A stretch of 64,000 bases of DNA from Rhizobium sp. 16-449-1b (GTDB lineage Bacteria > Pseudomonadota > Alphaproteobacteria > Rhizobiales > Rhizobiaceae): the NCBI RefSeq assembly GCF_017741935.1, contig NZ_JAGHMH010000005.1, forward strand, positions 124,001-188,000, given 5' to 3'. Each line of letters starts with the position of its first letter. Positions within the stretch are counted from its first letter, which is position 1. Positions 18,993 through 28,395 of this stretch are shown here, in pieces. A program made the position numbers and the translations under genes. The notes under the pieces are model-generated. The model was not told where the DNA came from. It saw only the letters and a list, made by a program, of their open reading frames with translations, and did not search any database.

Positions 18993-19016
18993 AAAGCCGG
19001 GCGCTGGGCCCGGCTT
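18993..19016. terminator. Bidirectional terminator between emrA and rplI
   Basis: The stem AAAGCCGGG/CCCGGCTTT has a 6-nt loop. On the minus strand it is followed by TTTTT, so it ends the rplI transcript; on the plus strand it follows the adaptor gene by 24 nt. Confidence 0.8.
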
Positions 19017-19045
19017 TCGCATTCCGGAGATTGCTCTCCTGAACC

Positions 19046-19621
19046 TTATTCGTCTTCGGCGTTGCCGTCGGCTTCCGGATCGAAGAAGTCTTCCGGACGC
19101 AGAGCGTCTTCGTCGACGCCGTAGATGGCGTCAACCGACGTCAGGGTTTCGCCCTTGGCCTGGCGCTCGGCTTCGTCAGCCGAACGAGCAACGTTGAGCT
19201 CGATCTTGATTTCGACTTCAGCATGCAGCTGCAGTTCGACCTGGTGCAGACCGATCGTCTTGATCGGAGTGTTCAGGTGAACCTGGTTGCGGCCGATGTT
19301 GAAGCCTTCGGCAGCGAGGATTTCAACGACGTCGCGAGCAGCGACCGAGCCGTACATCTGGCCGGTTTCGCCAGCCGAACGAACGACGATGAAGGACTTG
19401 CCTTCGAGAGCGTCGGCAACGGTCTGTGCTTCCGACTTGCGCTCGAGGTTGCGGGCTTCGAGCGTTGCACGCTCGGATTCGAAGCGCTTCTTGTTGGCGT
19501 CGTTGGCGCGCAGAGCCTTGCCGAGCGGCAGCAGGTAGTTACGGGCAAAGCCGTCCTTGACCTTTACCACTTCGCCCATCTGGCCGAGCTTGGAGATGCG
19601 TTCGAGAAGAATGACGTCCAT
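19046..19621 (-). CDS. rplI: 50S ribosomal protein L9
   Basis: L9, 191 residues, binds 23S rRNA at the L1 stalk base. It starts with [19 protein letters not shown] and has the conserved [11 protein letters not shown]. The tail after about residue 150 is acidic and longer than in E. coli, as in many alphaproteobacteria. It closes the rpsF-rpsR-DUF2232-rplI group. Confidence 0.97.
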   Translation of the reverse strand: MDVILLERISKLGQMGEVVKVKDGFARNYLLPLGKALRANDANKKRFESERATLEARNLERKSEAQTVADALEGKSFIVVRSAGETGQMYGSVAARDVVEILAAEGFNIGRNQVHLNTPIKTIGLHQVELQLHAEVEIKIELNVARSADEAERQAKGETLTSVDAIYGVDEDALRPEDFFDPEADGNAEDE

Positions 19622-19642
19622 GTCAGTTTTCCTTTCGTGTTC

Positions 19643-20629
19643 CTAGAGTTTCGAATCTGTCTGTTTGGGGGCATCAGCATCCTTGTTCGGGGTGAGCGCG
19701 ATCGCCTTGCGGGTATCGCTGAGCCCCAGAACGAGGATGAAAAAGGCTGGCAGCATCAACATGAGGGATGCCAGGTAGCAGAGGATAAGCGCCGGCAGGC
19801 GCCATTCCTTGCCGCGCGTGCGAAAATGCAGCGCGGCGAAACCGGAGAGAAGGAAGCCGGCACCGAACGTGCCGACGACGGTTGCTCCGACCATCGCCGG
19901 GATGCCGCCCAGAAAGGTAGCGGCAAGTCCGAGAAGGAAGATGAAGATCGTGTTGCGGTTCATCCGGAGCGAGGAGGGGATATCCTCGCGCGGACGAAGA
20001 CCGCCGCCGGATGCAGCAACGATGCGCGTCGCGATGTAATAGGCGGCAAACAGCATCACTACCCACATGCCGCCCTGAATGGCCGGCAGGAGCAGGAGAA
20101 CGAGCGACTTGGTCTGCGCGATCACGGCCGCGTCGGGCGCGAAATCGGACTGCTGCTGCGCCACCGAGGTGAAGAGCACGTCGACCAGACGGTCGATCAG
20201 TTCGGGGCCATAGCCGATCATCACGCCGACGACGATGACGGCGAACGTCACGAGGCCGCAGAGATGCAGCAGGATATCCGACAGCGGATACCACGCCATC
20301 AGGTGATCGGGACCGCCGAGTTCGGAGGCGGGGCGCGCGAGATTGGCGAGGTGGCTGATCCAGCCTGCAGGCAGCAGCGTGACCAGCGTCATCATCAGCG
20401 CGAAGGACGGCGAGATGGCGATCGCGCCGAGGACGGCGGCGGTAACGCCGGCCGAGATCGCGGCCATGTTGCCCCAGCCGAGGCCGACAAGAAGAATGGG
20501 AAGCGCGGAAGCCGCGTAGAGAACGGCACTGAAAGACGACGGTTGCCGGCCAGCGCCCAGCACCAGAAGTGCGGCGACGAACCCGGCGAGGGCTCCAACG
20601 CCCAGCATTTTTGCATTCAGTGGTTTCAC
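19643..20629 (-). CDS. DUF2232 membrane protein
   Basis: A 328-residue integral membrane protein with about eight hydrophobic segments, fitting the DUF2232 (YybS-like) family. Function unknown. It sits 21 nt before rplI and 156 nt after rpsR, so it is co-oriented within a ribosomal protein operon. This position is recurrent in alphaproteobacteria, to my knowledge. Confidence 0.85.
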   Translation of the reverse strand: MKPLNAKMLGVGALAGFVAALLVLGAGRQPSSFSAVLYAASALPILLVGLGWGNMAAISAGVTAAVLGAIAISPSFALMMTLVTLLPAGWISHLANLARPASELGGPDHLMAWYPLSDILLHLCGLVTFAVIVVGVMIGYGPELIDRLVDVLFTSVAQQQSDFAPDAAVIAQTKSLVLLLLPAIQGGMWVVMLFAAYYIATRIVAASGGGLRPREDIPSSLRMNRNTIFIFLLGLAATFLGGIPAMVGATVVGTFGAGFLLSGFAALHFRTRGKEWRLPALILCYLASLMLMLPAFFILVLGLSDTRKAIALTPNKDADAPKQTDSKL

Positions 20630-20740
20630 GGTCGCTGTCCTGCTTCATCAAGCAGTTAGAGGGCGTTTCCTGAATCAGTTTCAGAAAGGCCTCAACATGG
20701 GTTTTAAGGGTTCCGATCCGCGCCCATCGCGAAAGGGAGA

Positions 20741-20764
20741 AGGGAAGGCATTGCTGCCTTCCCT
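20741..20764 (-). terminator. Hairpin downstream of rpsR
   Basis: A perfect 10-bp stem AGGGAAGGCA/TGCCTTCCCT with a 4-nt loop lies 22 nt after the rpsR stop. On the minus strand it is followed by TTCTCCCTTT, a weak T-tract, so it may reduce rather than stop transcription into DUF2232 and rplI. Confidence 0.6.
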
Positions 20765-20785
20765 CGATTTGGTCTCGTCAGCTGA

Positions 20786-21034
20786 TTAAGCGACGACGTA
20801 CGGCAGCAGGCCGAGGAAACGAGCGCGCTTGATCGCCTGAGCGAGTTCGCGCTGCTTCTTCTGCGAAACAGCCGTGATACGGGAAGGAACGATCTTGCCG
20901 CGCTCGGAAATGTAGCGCTGCAGGAGACGAACGTCCTTGTAGTCGATGCGCGGAGCGTTTGCGCCGGAGAACGGGCAAGTCTTGCGACGACGGTGGAACG
21001 GACGACGTACCGGTGCGGAGGAAGATTCAGACAT
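20786..21034 (-). CDS. rpsR: 30S ribosomal protein S18
   Basis: S18, 82 residues, pairs with S6 on the 30S platform. Recognisable segments are [33 protein letters not shown] and [19 protein letters not shown]. It begins 12 nt after rpsF. Confidence 0.97.
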   Translation of the reverse strand: MSESSSAPVRRPFHRRRKTCPFSGANAPRIDYKDVRLLQRYISERGKIVPSRITAVSQKKQRELAQAIKRARFLGLLPYVVA

Positions 21035-21046
21035 TCTCAGTTCTCC

Positions 21047-21505
21047 TTATGCACGGTCTTCGCGCGGGGCGCGATCGGGACGCGGGCCACGCTGGAAGTC
21101 GCCATCACGACGCGGCGGACGATCGCCGAATTCGCGACGCGGGCCACGGTCGGCACCATCACGCGGGCCGCGGTCGTCGCGGTCGCGCTTCTGCATCATG
21201 GCAGACGGGCCTTCTTCGTGAGCTTCAACAGCGATGGTCATGTAGCGAAGGACGTCTTCGCTGATGCGCATCTGACGTTCCATTTCCTGCACGGCAGCAG
21301 CCGGGGCGTCGATGTCGACGAGAACGTAGTGAGCCTTGCGGTTCTTCTTGATGCGGTAGGTCAGGGACTTGAGGCCCCAGTTTTCTACGCGCCCGACCTT
21401 ACCGCCGTTAGCTTCGAGTACGCCCTTGTACTGTTCTACGAGGGCTTCTACCTGCTGAGCGGAAATATCCTGTCGGGCAAGGAATACATGTTCATAAAGA
21501 GCCAT
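21047..21505 (-). CDS. rpsF: 30S ribosomal protein S6
   Basis: S6, 152 residues, with [12 protein letters not shown] at the start and [18 protein letters not shown] in the core. After about residue 105 it carries a highly charged Arg/Asp/Gly-rich tail with repeated RGP/DRG units, likely disordered. I chose the ATG at 21505; the in-frame ATG at 21535 adds only basic residues. Confidence 0.96.
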   Translation of the reverse strand: MALYEHVFLARQDISAQQVEALVEQYKGVLEANGGKVGRVENWGLKSLTYRIKKNRKAHYVLVDIDAPAAAVQEMERQMRISEDVLRYMTIAVEAHEEGPSAMMQKRDRDDRGPRDGADRGPRREFGDRPPRRDGDFQRGPRPDRAPREDRA

Positions 21506-21595
21506 GACAGCTTTGCCTTTCTTGCGTTTATTCAACCCGATATTCGGCGGCTAAGCCTCAACGACTGCTCCTGATTGGGTGAACCCAGGCAAGAA

Positions 21596-21644
21596 AAGCG
21601 TTCCGAGACGGTCGAGAGCGGAGACACGGGAGGCTGGAACGCTT
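21596..21644 (-). promoter_or_regulatory. Possible attenuator hairpin in the rpsF leader
   Basis: A 9-bp inverted repeat with a 31-nt loop ends in TTTTCTTG on the minus strand, about 90 nt before the rpsF start. Ribosomal protein operons of this kind are often autoregulated in their leader, but this element does not clearly match the known S6:S18 leader motif. Confidence 0.35.
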
Positions 21645-21826
21645 CCGTTCCGAACGATTTCCCGTGGGAAACCGGCCCTCCGTTCAGCCACCAGCCAGAA
21701 GACCGGGTTTTGCGAACAGGGCGGCTTATACGGATTTTTCAGGAGAACGCAAGGGGCGGGAGCCGCAAGCTGCGCGCGGACGCGATTTTGGTGTGCCTGT
21801 GTTGTCGTTTCCATCAGTGGGTGTAT

Positions 21827-21880
21827 AACGTATTGCGTGTATAAAATATGCAATACAACCAAATGCAACCGCGATACGTT
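21827..21880 (+). promoter_or_regulatory. Palindromic upstream region of the DyP gene
   Basis: Two inverted repeats lie just before the gene: GTATTGC/GCAATAC (21830-21836, 21850-21856) and AACGTAT/ATACGTT (21827-21833, 21874-21880). TATAAAAT (21839-21846) between them resembles a -10. The outer pair lies 14 nt from the ATG, next to the ggagga ribosome site. Confidence 0.5.
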
Positions 21881-21894
21881 AAACGGAGGAAGTT

Positions 21895-23388
21895 ATGGCG
21901 ACTGTTCAGACTATTCTTGATCGTGCGGTAGAGTGGAAGACGTGGGTGTCAGATGCCGAGATGCTGGCATTCCTGAGTGATCTGCAATCCAATATTCTGA
22001 AGGGACACGGCCGGGATTATACGGCGAATATTTTCCTGAGCTTTGAAGAGATGAAGAAAGAGCAGATCTGGGAACTGCTTCAGACGTTATCATACCTCAC
22101 CACATCCGCGCTTGATCAACTTCGATCCGCCGCCGCCTACGGCGCCACGAAAGTCAGCGGCGGACGGGTGCTGTGCGTCTTCCTGACTGCTAGCGGCTAT
22201 AAGAAGCTCGACATTCCGCCGGGCGATATGGCGACAGATACGGCTTTTCTCGCCGGAATGCGGACGCGGGGAACGCTCCCCAGCCTCCATTTCAAGAACA
22301 TCCCGAGGGACTTTCCGGGTATCAACGATCCTGCGAAGTCTGACTGGGAGACGGGTGGCCCTTGGGATCCCGATCAGAATGATCCCGATGCGATGATTCT
22401 GATTGCCGACGACGATGCTGGTCTCGTCTCGGCCGGTGTCGCTTCGCTTAGGGAAGCGTTTGAAAAGGCCAACGTCACCATTCTCGGCGTGGATCGGGGC
22501 GAGGCACAACGGCGCCGACAGTTGGGAGGAAGCCCTAAGGGGGAGGGCCTTGAGCATTTTGGATACGTTGATGGCGTCAGCCAACCACTCTTCCTCGCCG
22601 AAGACTTCCGGGTAAACAAGGCGTGGTTGGAGGAGTTCGTACCATCGCAGTTTATCGTGCCGGATCCAGCCAAGTGCACACCCTTCTCGTGCGGTAGCTA
22701 TTTCGTCTACCGCAAGCTCGAGCAGAACGTGCAGCTGTTCAAGAAACAGGAAGACGAACTGGCGACGGCTCTGAAACTTGCCGGCGACGACAGAGAGCGA
22801 GCGGGTGCGCTCGTCGTGGGACGGTTCGAAGACGGCACGCCGGTTGTGCTCCATGGTGAAGAGCAGGCGGGTGTGCCGACGAACGACTTCAATTACGACG
22901 GCTATGGGGACGATGATCCAATGACCGCGAAATGTCCCTTCAAGGCGCACATCCGAAAGACCAATCCGCGAACCGCAGGGGACGCGGGGGAGCGTTCACG
23001 CATCATGGCCCGCCGTGGCATCACCTATGGAAAGCGCAATCGCGACAGTATCGACGAGGATTTTTCCGAGCACGATCAGCCGACCGGCAAGGTAGGCCTG
23101 CTGTTCATGGCCTATATGTCGGATATTTCCGAGCAGTTCGAATTCACGCAAAGCGCATGGGCTAACAACGTGGATTTCAAAAATCAGAACACCGGCGTCG
23201 ACCCTGTCATCGGCCAGCAGTCGAACGGTGCCGCAGACATCGGGTGGACGGATGCCAGGACGGCAGCGACTGCGCAATTTGATTTCAAGACCGCCGTCAA
23301 GCTGATGGGTGGCGCATATTTCTTCGCCCCGTCAATCAGCTTTCTGCAGCGTGGCCAACCGAACGCTGCTGGTGCTGCAATAGCGTGA
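21895..23388 (+). CDS. DyP-type heme peroxidase
   Basis: A 497-residue dye-decolourising peroxidase, one of the longer forms of the family. The GxxDG distal motif reads GYVDG near 223-227. The proximal heme His is likely in KAHIRKTNPR near 350, and MARRGITYG follows. No signal peptide is visible, so it is probably cytoplasmic. The ribosome site ggagga is strong. Codon use is less GC-rich than in neighbours, hinting at later acquisition. An 11-bp hairpin terminates it. Confidence 0.88.
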   Translation: MATVQTILDRAVEWKTWVSDAEMLAFLSDLQSNILKGHGRDYTANIFLSFEEMKKEQIWELLQTLSYLTTSALDQLRSAAAYGATKVSGGRVLCVFLTASGYKKLDIPPGDMATDTAFLAGMRTRGTLPSLHFKNIPRDFPGINDPAKSDWETGGPWDPDQNDPDAMILIADDDAGLVSAGVASLREAFEKANVTILGVDRGEAQRRRQLGGSPKGEGLEHFGYVDGVSQPLFLAEDFRVNKAWLEEFVPSQFIVPDPAKCTPFSCGSYFVYRKLEQNVQLFKKQEDELATALKLAGDDRERAGALVVGRFEDGTPVVLHGEEQAGVPTNDFNYDGYGDDDPMTAKCPFKAHIRKTNPRTAGDAGERSRIMARRGITYGKRNRDSIDEDFSEHDQPTGKVGLLFMAYMSDISEQFEFTQSAWANNVDFKNQNTGVDPVIGQQSNGAADIGWTDARTAATAQFDFKTAVKLMGGAYFFAPSISFLQRGQPNAAGAAIA

Positions 23389-23394
23389 AGCGTC

Positions 23395-23420
23395 CGGGCG
23401 CCTTGTCGTCAAGGCGCCCG
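23395..23420. terminator. Terminator between DyP and aldo/keto reductase genes
   Basis: A perfect 11-bp stem CGGGCGCCTTG/CAAGGCGCCCG with a TCGT loop lies between converging genes. It is followed by ATTGCTTTC on the plus strand, so the T-tract is weak. Confidence 0.7.
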
Positions 23421-23431
23421 ATTGCTTTCAA

Positions 23432-24475
23432 TCAGATCGGCATCGGATATTCGCGATGCACCTTCTCGATCTCGGCGAGGATATCGCTCGACAGCTTGAT
23501 GCCGGCCGCGTCGATATCGGTCGTCAGCTGCGCCATGGTCGTCGCGCCGATGATGGCCGAGGTCATGAAGCGGCGTGTCAGGCAGAACGCGATGGCCATG
23601 GCCGACGGGTCGAGGCCGTGGCGCTTGGCGATCTCCACGTAAGCCTTGGTCGGCGCTTCCTGCAGCGGCTGCAGGCGTCCGCCAATGTCGCCGTTGATCG
23701 AGCCGCGCGATCCCTCGGGCTTCCCGCCGCCGATGTATTTGCCACTCAGGATGCCGCCGGCGAGCGGCGAGTAGGCGAGCAGGCCCACATCTTCATGGTG
23801 CGACATTTCCGCCATGTCGAGATCGTAGTGGCGATAGAGCAGGTTGTACTCGTTCTGGATGCTGACGACGCGCGGCAGGCCGAGTTGCTCGGCGATCGTA
23901 AGATACTTCTGCGTGCCCCAGGTCGTCTCGTTGGAGAGGCCGATCGCGCGGATCTTGCCTTCCTTCACCAGTTCGCCCACCGTCTCAAGAATATCGGTGA
24001 TGTTGGCGACAGCTTTGGCGCGGTCCTGCTTGAAGGGGTCGTAGTGCCAGTTCTGACGGAAGTGGAAGTGACCGCGAACCGGCCAATGGATCTGGTAGAG
24101 ATCGATATAGTCGGTCTTCAGCCGCTTCAGGCTGGCTTCGATTGCCAGGCGGATATTCTTGGCATCAGCGCCTTCGCCGCCGCGAATATAGGCGCGCCCG
24201 GGGCCGGCGACCTTGGTGGCGAGCACGACATCCTTACGCTTTCCGGTCTTTTCGAGCCAGGTGCCGATGTAGTCCTCGGTAAGACCCTGCGTTTCCGGGG
24301 AAAGCGGCGTGGTCGGATAGAGTTCGGCGGTGTCGAAGAAGTTGACGCCCTTTTCGAACGCATAGTCCATCTGGCCGTGCGCTTCGGCTTCGGAGTTCTG
24401 CGAACCCCAGGTCATCGTGCCCAAGCAGATTTCGGACACCGAGATATCGGTGCGACCAAGTTTCTTGTGTTTCAT
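23432..24475 (-). CDS. Aldo/keto reductase, Tas-like
   Basis: A 347-residue NADP(H)-dependent TIM-barrel reductase. The catalytic tetrad can be seen as Asp/Tyr in FFDTAELYP, Lys in VLATKV and His in YQIHWP. The extended loop after YP and overall length fit the E. coli Tas group. Physiological substrate unknown. It is divergent from fabD. Confidence 0.88.
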   Translation of the reverse strand: MKHKKLGRTDISVSEICLGTMTWGSQNSEAEAHGQMDYAFEKGVNFFDTAELYPTTPLSPETQGLTEDYIGTWLEKTGKRKDVVLATKVAGPGRAYIRGGEGADAKNIRLAIEASLKRLKTDYIDLYQIHWPVRGHFHFRQNWHYDPFKQDRAKAVANITDILETVGELVKEGKIRAIGLSNETTWGTQKYLTIAEQLGLPRVVSIQNEYNLLYRHYDLDMAEMSHHEDVGLLAYSPLAGGILSGKYIGGGKPEGSRGSINGDIGGRLQPLQEAPTKAYVEIAKRHGLDPSAMAIAFCLTRRFMTSAIIGATTMAQLTTDIDAAGIKLSSDILAEIEKVHREYPMPI

Positions 24476-24682
24476 TCGGGAGCCTTAATCGTGATCTTAA
24501 AAGAATGAGGTCTTTGAAGGACGGCGCGAATTTAGGCCGGAATTGAGCAAGCGCAAGAGCAAATCTGCGGCTTTGTTGCAGTCGCGAAAGCCTTGGAACG
24601 CAGGCCTCCGGCACTTGACTCTCGGGGAAAGAATGTCAATTGGAGGCGAAATGACCGCGGGTCCATATAAAAAGGACATAGG

Positions 24683-25627
24683 ATGACCATCGCTTTCACG
24701 TTCCCTGGCCAGGGCAGTCAGGCCGTCGGCATGGGCAAGGATCTTGCCGAGAATTTCGCCGAGGCGCGCGCCGTTTTTGCAGAGGTCGATGACGCTCTCG
24801 GCGAGAAGCTGTCCGAGACCATGTTCAACGGTCCGGAAGAGACGCTGACGTTGACCGCCAATGCGCAGCCGGCGCTGATGGCCGTGTCGATGGCCGTCAT
24901 CCGCGTGCTCGAAGCCAAGGGCGTCGATCTCAAGGCCAAGGTTTCCTACGTCGCCGGCCACTCGCTCGGCGAATACTCCGCTCTCTGTGCCGCCGGCATG
25001 TTCTCGATCGCCGACACCGCGCGCCTGCTACGCATCCGTGGCAACGCGATGCAGGCAGCCGTGCCCGTCGGCGTCGGCGCCATGGCCGCCATCATCGGCC
25101 TCGAACATGCCGACGTGATCGCCGTCTGCGAGGAAGCCTCGGCTCTCGGCGCCTGCCAGATCGCCAACGACAATGGCGGCGGCCAGATCGTGATTTCGGG
25201 TGAGAAGGCGCCGGTCGAAAAGGCTGCCGCCATTGCCACCGAAAAGGGCGCCAAGCGCGCAATTCTGCTGCCGGTCTCAGCACCCTTCCATTCCGCGCTG
25301 ATGGCGCCGGCGGCTGACGCGATGCGCGAAGCGCTGGCAGGTGTCGCGAAGTCGAACCCGGTCGTGCCCGTCATCGCCAATGTGCGCGCCGCGCCCGTCA
25401 CCGACGCAGAAGAAATTGCCAAGCTGCTGGTCGAACAGGTCACCGGCCAGGTTCGCTGGCGCGAGACGGTCGAGTGGTTCGCGGCAAACGGCGTGACGAC
25501 GCTTTATGAACTCGGCGCCGGCAAGGTCCTGACCGGCCTCGCGCGCCGTATCGACAAGAACGTGACCGGCATCTCGGTCAACTCGCCGGCTGATATCGAC
25601 GCGGCGGTCGCCGCTCTTCTGGCCTGA
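24683..25627 (+). CDS. fabD: Malonyl-CoA:ACP transacylase
   Basis: FabD loads malonate onto acyl carrier protein. It has 314 residues, FPGQGSQ at 7-13, and the active Ser94 in GHSLGEY. The His partner is in APFHSALM. It starts the fabD-fabG pair; fabG follows after 29 nt. Confidence 0.97.
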   Translation: MTIAFTFPGQGSQAVGMGKDLAENFAEARAVFAEVDDALGEKLSETMFNGPEETLTLTANAQPALMAVSMAVIRVLEAKGVDLKAKVSYVAGHSLGEYSALCAAGMFSIADTARLLRIRGNAMQAAVPVGVGAMAAIIGLEHADVIAVCEEASALGACQIANDNGGGQIVISGEKAPVEKAAAIATEKGAKRAILLPVSAPFHSALMAPAADAMREALAGVAKSNPVVPVIANVRAAPVTDAEEIAKLLVEQVTGQVRWRETVEWFAANGVTTLYELGAGKVLTGLARRIDKNVTGISVNSPADIDAAVAALLA

Positions 25628-25656
25628 TTGATTTAACGATTACAAGGAATTCTTCC

Positions 25657-26394
25657 ATGCTCGATCTCTCCGGCCGCAAGGCTCTGGTAACCGGTGCCTC
25701 TGGCGGCATCGGCGAAGAAATCGCCCGCATCCTGCACAAGCAGGGCGCCATCGTCGGTCTGCACGGCACCCGCGTCGAAAAGCTCGAGGCGCTGGCCAAT
25801 GAACTTGGCGACCGCGTCAAGATCTTCCCGGCGAACCTTGCCGATCGCGACGAAGTCAAGGCGCTCGGCGTCAAGGCCGAAGCCGAACTCGACGGCGTCG
25901 ACATCCTCGTCAACAACGCCGGCATCACCAAGGACGGCCTCTTCGTGCGCATGTCGGACGAAGACTGGGACAGCGTCATCGAAGTCAACCTGACCTCGAT
26001 GTTCCGCCTGACCCGCGAGTTGACGCACCCGATGATGCGCCGCCGCTACGGCCGCATCATCAACATCACCTCGATTGTCGGCGTCACCGGCAATCCGGGC
26101 CAGGCCAACTACTGCGCCTCCAAGGCCGGCATGATCGGCTTCACCAAGTCGCTGGCGCAGGAGATCGCGACCCGCAACGTGACGGTCAACTGCGTGGCTC
26201 CGGGCTTCATCGAAAGCGCGATGACGGGCAAGCTGAACGACAAGCAGAAGGACGCGATCATGGGCGCGATCCCGATGAAACGCATGGGCACCGGTGCCGA
26301 AGTGGCCTCCGCTGTTGCTTACCTGGCTTCGTCGGAAGCGGCCTACATGACGGGCCAGACTCTGCACGTAAATGGCGGCATGGCCATGATCTGA
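25657..26394 (+). CDS. fabG: 3-oxoacyl-ACP reductase
   Basis: FabG reduces 3-oxoacyl-ACP with NADPH in fatty acid elongation. The 245-residue SDR has TGASGGIG at 12-19, NNAGIT, and the YCASKAGM active site. The C-terminus ends in LHVNGGMAMI as usual for FabG. Its own terminator follows immediately. Confidence 0.96.
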   Translation: MLDLSGRKALVTGASGGIGEEIARILHKQGAIVGLHGTRVEKLEALANELGDRVKIFPANLADRDEVKALGVKAEAELDGVDILVNNAGITKDGLFVRMSDEDWDSVIEVNLTSMFRLTRELTHPMMRRRYGRIINITSIVGVTGNPGQANYCASKAGMIGFTKSLAQEIATRNVTVNCVAPGFIESAMTGKLNDKQKDAIMGAIPMKRMGTGAEVASAVAYLASSEAAYMTGQTLHVNGGMAMI

Positions 26395-26399
26395 AACGG

Positions 26400-26423
26400 A
26401 AAACTGGCTTTCGGGCCGTTTTT
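26400..26423 (+). terminator. Terminator after fabG
   Basis: The stem AAAAC-GGC/GCC-GTTTT, with one bulged T, a 6-nt loop and a TTTTT run, begins 5 nt after the fabG stop. Confidence 0.6.
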
Positions 26424-26685
26424 CCCCGCAATAGCCTGTTCACCAACCCTATGGGGTTGATTTTCTGGCTTTGCGGCAGACATAAACCGTGTTAATCGGG
26501 CCATGACTGTGAACAGTCTCCCGAGAAAGAAGACGGACCGGCGGGCTTTCCAAGCAAGCCTGGGACATCTCTGGTAGCCGGGTATAACGAGTTTGCCGAA
26601 GGTGGCTTTAGGGCGCCGCAGGCTGAAACAGGGTAGGGTGCCATAAAGGCTCTCTGATCAGGATTATAAGGTCGAGGAAACCGAC

Positions 26686-26922
26686 ATGAGCGATATCGCA
26701 GAACGCGTAAAGAAAATTGTTATTGATCATCTTGGCGTCGACGCCGACAAGGTTGTCGAAGGCGCAAGCTTCATCGACGATCTGGGCGCTGACTCGCTCG
26801 ACACCGTCGAACTGGTCATGGCGTTCGAAGAAGAATTCGGCGTTGAAATTCCTGACGACGCTGCGGACTCGATCCTGACGGTCGGCGACGCTGTTAAGTT
26901 TATCGAAAAGGCCCAGGCTTAA
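26686..26922 (+). CDS. acpP: Acyl carrier protein
   Basis: ACP, 78 residues, acidic. Ser37 in [10 protein letters not shown] carries the phosphopantetheine arm. It lies 291 nt after fabG, with no gene in that gap, which should hold the acpP promoter and a leader. A strong terminator follows, so acpP looks like its own high-level unit. Confidence 0.98.
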   Translation: MSDIAERVKKIVIDHLGVDADKVVEGASFIDDLGADSLDTVELVMAFEEEFGVEIPDDAADSILTVGDAVKFIEKAQA

Positions 26923-26937
26923 TCCTGAGCACTTTAG

Positions 26938-26966
26938 AAAGGGCGGACCCGGAGTCCGCCCTTTTT
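26938..26966 (+). terminator. Strong terminator after acpP
   Basis: The stem AAAGGGCGGAC/GTCCGCCCTTT has a 5-nt loop and ends in TTTTTAT, 15 nt after the acpP stop. Confidence 0.88.
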
Positions 26967-27006
26967 ATTTCTGGCATGGTCTCCATAGAACACAAAAGGC
27001 GGGGGA

Positions 27007-28278
27007 ATGCAGTCGATGAGACGGGTGGTTATTACGGGCACTGGCATGGTGTCTCCCTTGGGATGCGGCACGGAAGTGACCTGGGCTCGCCTGCTGGCGG
27101 GTGAAAACGGCGCACGCCTCGTGACCGAGTTCGAAGTCGATGACCTTCCGGCCAAGATCGCATGCCGTATCCCTGTCGGCGATGGCACCGGCGGCACCTT
27201 CAATCAGGATGATTGGATGGAGCCCAAGGAACAGCGCAAGGTCGATCCTTTCATCGTCTATGGCATGGCCGCGGCCGACATGGCGCTCAACGATGCCAAC
27301 TGGCACCCCGAGAGCGACGAAGACCAGATTGCCACCGGCGTCCTCATCGGCTCCGGCATTGGCGGCATCGAAGGCATCGTCGAGGCAGGTTACACGCTGC
27401 GCGACAAGGGCCCGCGCCGCATTTCTCCATTCTTCATTCCCGGCCGTCTGATCAACCTCGTATCCGGCCAGGTATCGATCCGTCACAAGCTGCGCGGGCC
27501 GAACCACTCCGTCGTCACCGCCTGCTCGACCGGCGCGCACGCCATTGGCGATGCTGCCCGTCTGATCGCTTTCGGAGATGCTGATGTCATGGTCGCCGGC
27601 GGCACCGAATCGCCGGTCAGCCGCATCTCGCTCGCCGGTTTCGCGGCCTGCAAGGCGCTGTCGACACAGCACAACGACGACCCCACCAGGGCCTCGCGCC
27701 CCTACGACAAGGACCGTGACGGCTTCGTCATGGGCGAGGGCGCCGGCATCGTCGTTCTCGAAGAGCTCGAGCATGCCCTCGCGCGCGGCGCACGCATCTA
27801 CGCCGAAGTCGTGGGCTACGGCCTGTCGGGCGACGCCTACCACATCACCGCGCCGTCGGAAGACGGCGAGGGCGCTGGCCGCTGCATGGCGATGGCGCTG
27901 AAGCGCGCTGGCCTGACGCCTGCCGATATCGACTACATCAACGCGCACGGCACATCGACCATGGCCGACACGATCGAACTCGGCGCCGTCGAGCGCCTGG
28001 TCGGCGACGCCGCGTCGAAGATCTCCATGTCCTCGACCAAGTCCGCCACCGGCCACCTTCTGGGCGCTGCGGGCGCGATCGAGGCGATCTTCGCGACGCT
28101 GTCGATCCGCGACAACGTCGTGCCGCCGACGCTCAATCTCGACAACCCAGAGCGTGAGACGAAGATCGATCTCGTCCCGCACAAGGCGCGTCAACGCGAA
28201 GTGAACGTGGCGCTGTCGAATTCCTTCGGATTCGGCGGTACAAACGCATCGCTGGTGCTGCGCCGCTACGTCGCCTGA
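27007..28278 (+). CDS. fabF: 3-oxoacyl-ACP synthase II
   Basis: The elongating condensing enzyme of fatty acid synthesis, 423 residues. Cys173 is in TACSTGAH; the two His residues are in NAHGTST and ATGHLLG. The ATG at 27007 follows aaaggcggggg closely; the ATG at 27016 (MRRVVITG) is equally possible and gives the more usual N-terminus. Only 40 nt separate it from the acpP terminator. Confidence 0.95.
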   Translation: MQSMRRVVITGTGMVSPLGCGTEVTWARLLAGENGARLVTEFEVDDLPAKIACRIPVGDGTGGTFNQDDWMEPKEQRKVDPFIVYGMAAADMALNDANWHPESDEDQIATGVLIGSGIGGIEGIVEAGYTLRDKGPRRISPFFIPGRLINLVSGQVSIRHKLRGPNHSVVTACSTGAHAIGDAARLIAFGDADVMVAGGTESPVSRISLAGFAACKALSTQHNDDPTRASRPYDKDRDGFVMGEGAGIVVLEELEHALARGARIYAEVVGYGLSGDAYHITAPSEDGEGAGRCMAMALKRAGLTPADIDYINAHGTSTMADTIELGAVERLVGDAASKISMSSTKSATGHLLGAAGAIEAIFATLSIRDNVVPPTLNLDNPERETKIDLVPHKARQREVNVALSNSFGFGGTNASLVLRRYVA

Positions 28279-28395
28279 GATTGACCCACGACGTCCGCAA
28301 CGGGCAGGGCAGTCCAATCCGATGGCTGCCCACCCGCATTTCGCCGCATTGCTTCGCAAGAAGCAGCTTTTGGGGCCAAATTTAGAGGATTGCCG

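Larger units (their letters stand above)
21506..21894. other. rpsF leader and DyP upstream region
   Basis: 389 nt between divergent genes. The rpsF side has a 9-bp inverted repeat AAGCGTTCC/GGAACGCTT (21596-21604 and 21636-21644); on the minus strand it ends in TTTTCTTG. The DyP side is AT-rich with two nested inverted repeats, listed separately. No gene is seen. Confidence 0.5.

Noticed and set aside
26395..26685. A small RNA or small gene between fabG and acpP
   Set aside because: No conserved open frame or structured RNA can be recognised apart from the fabG terminator; promoter and leader sequence explain the gap.
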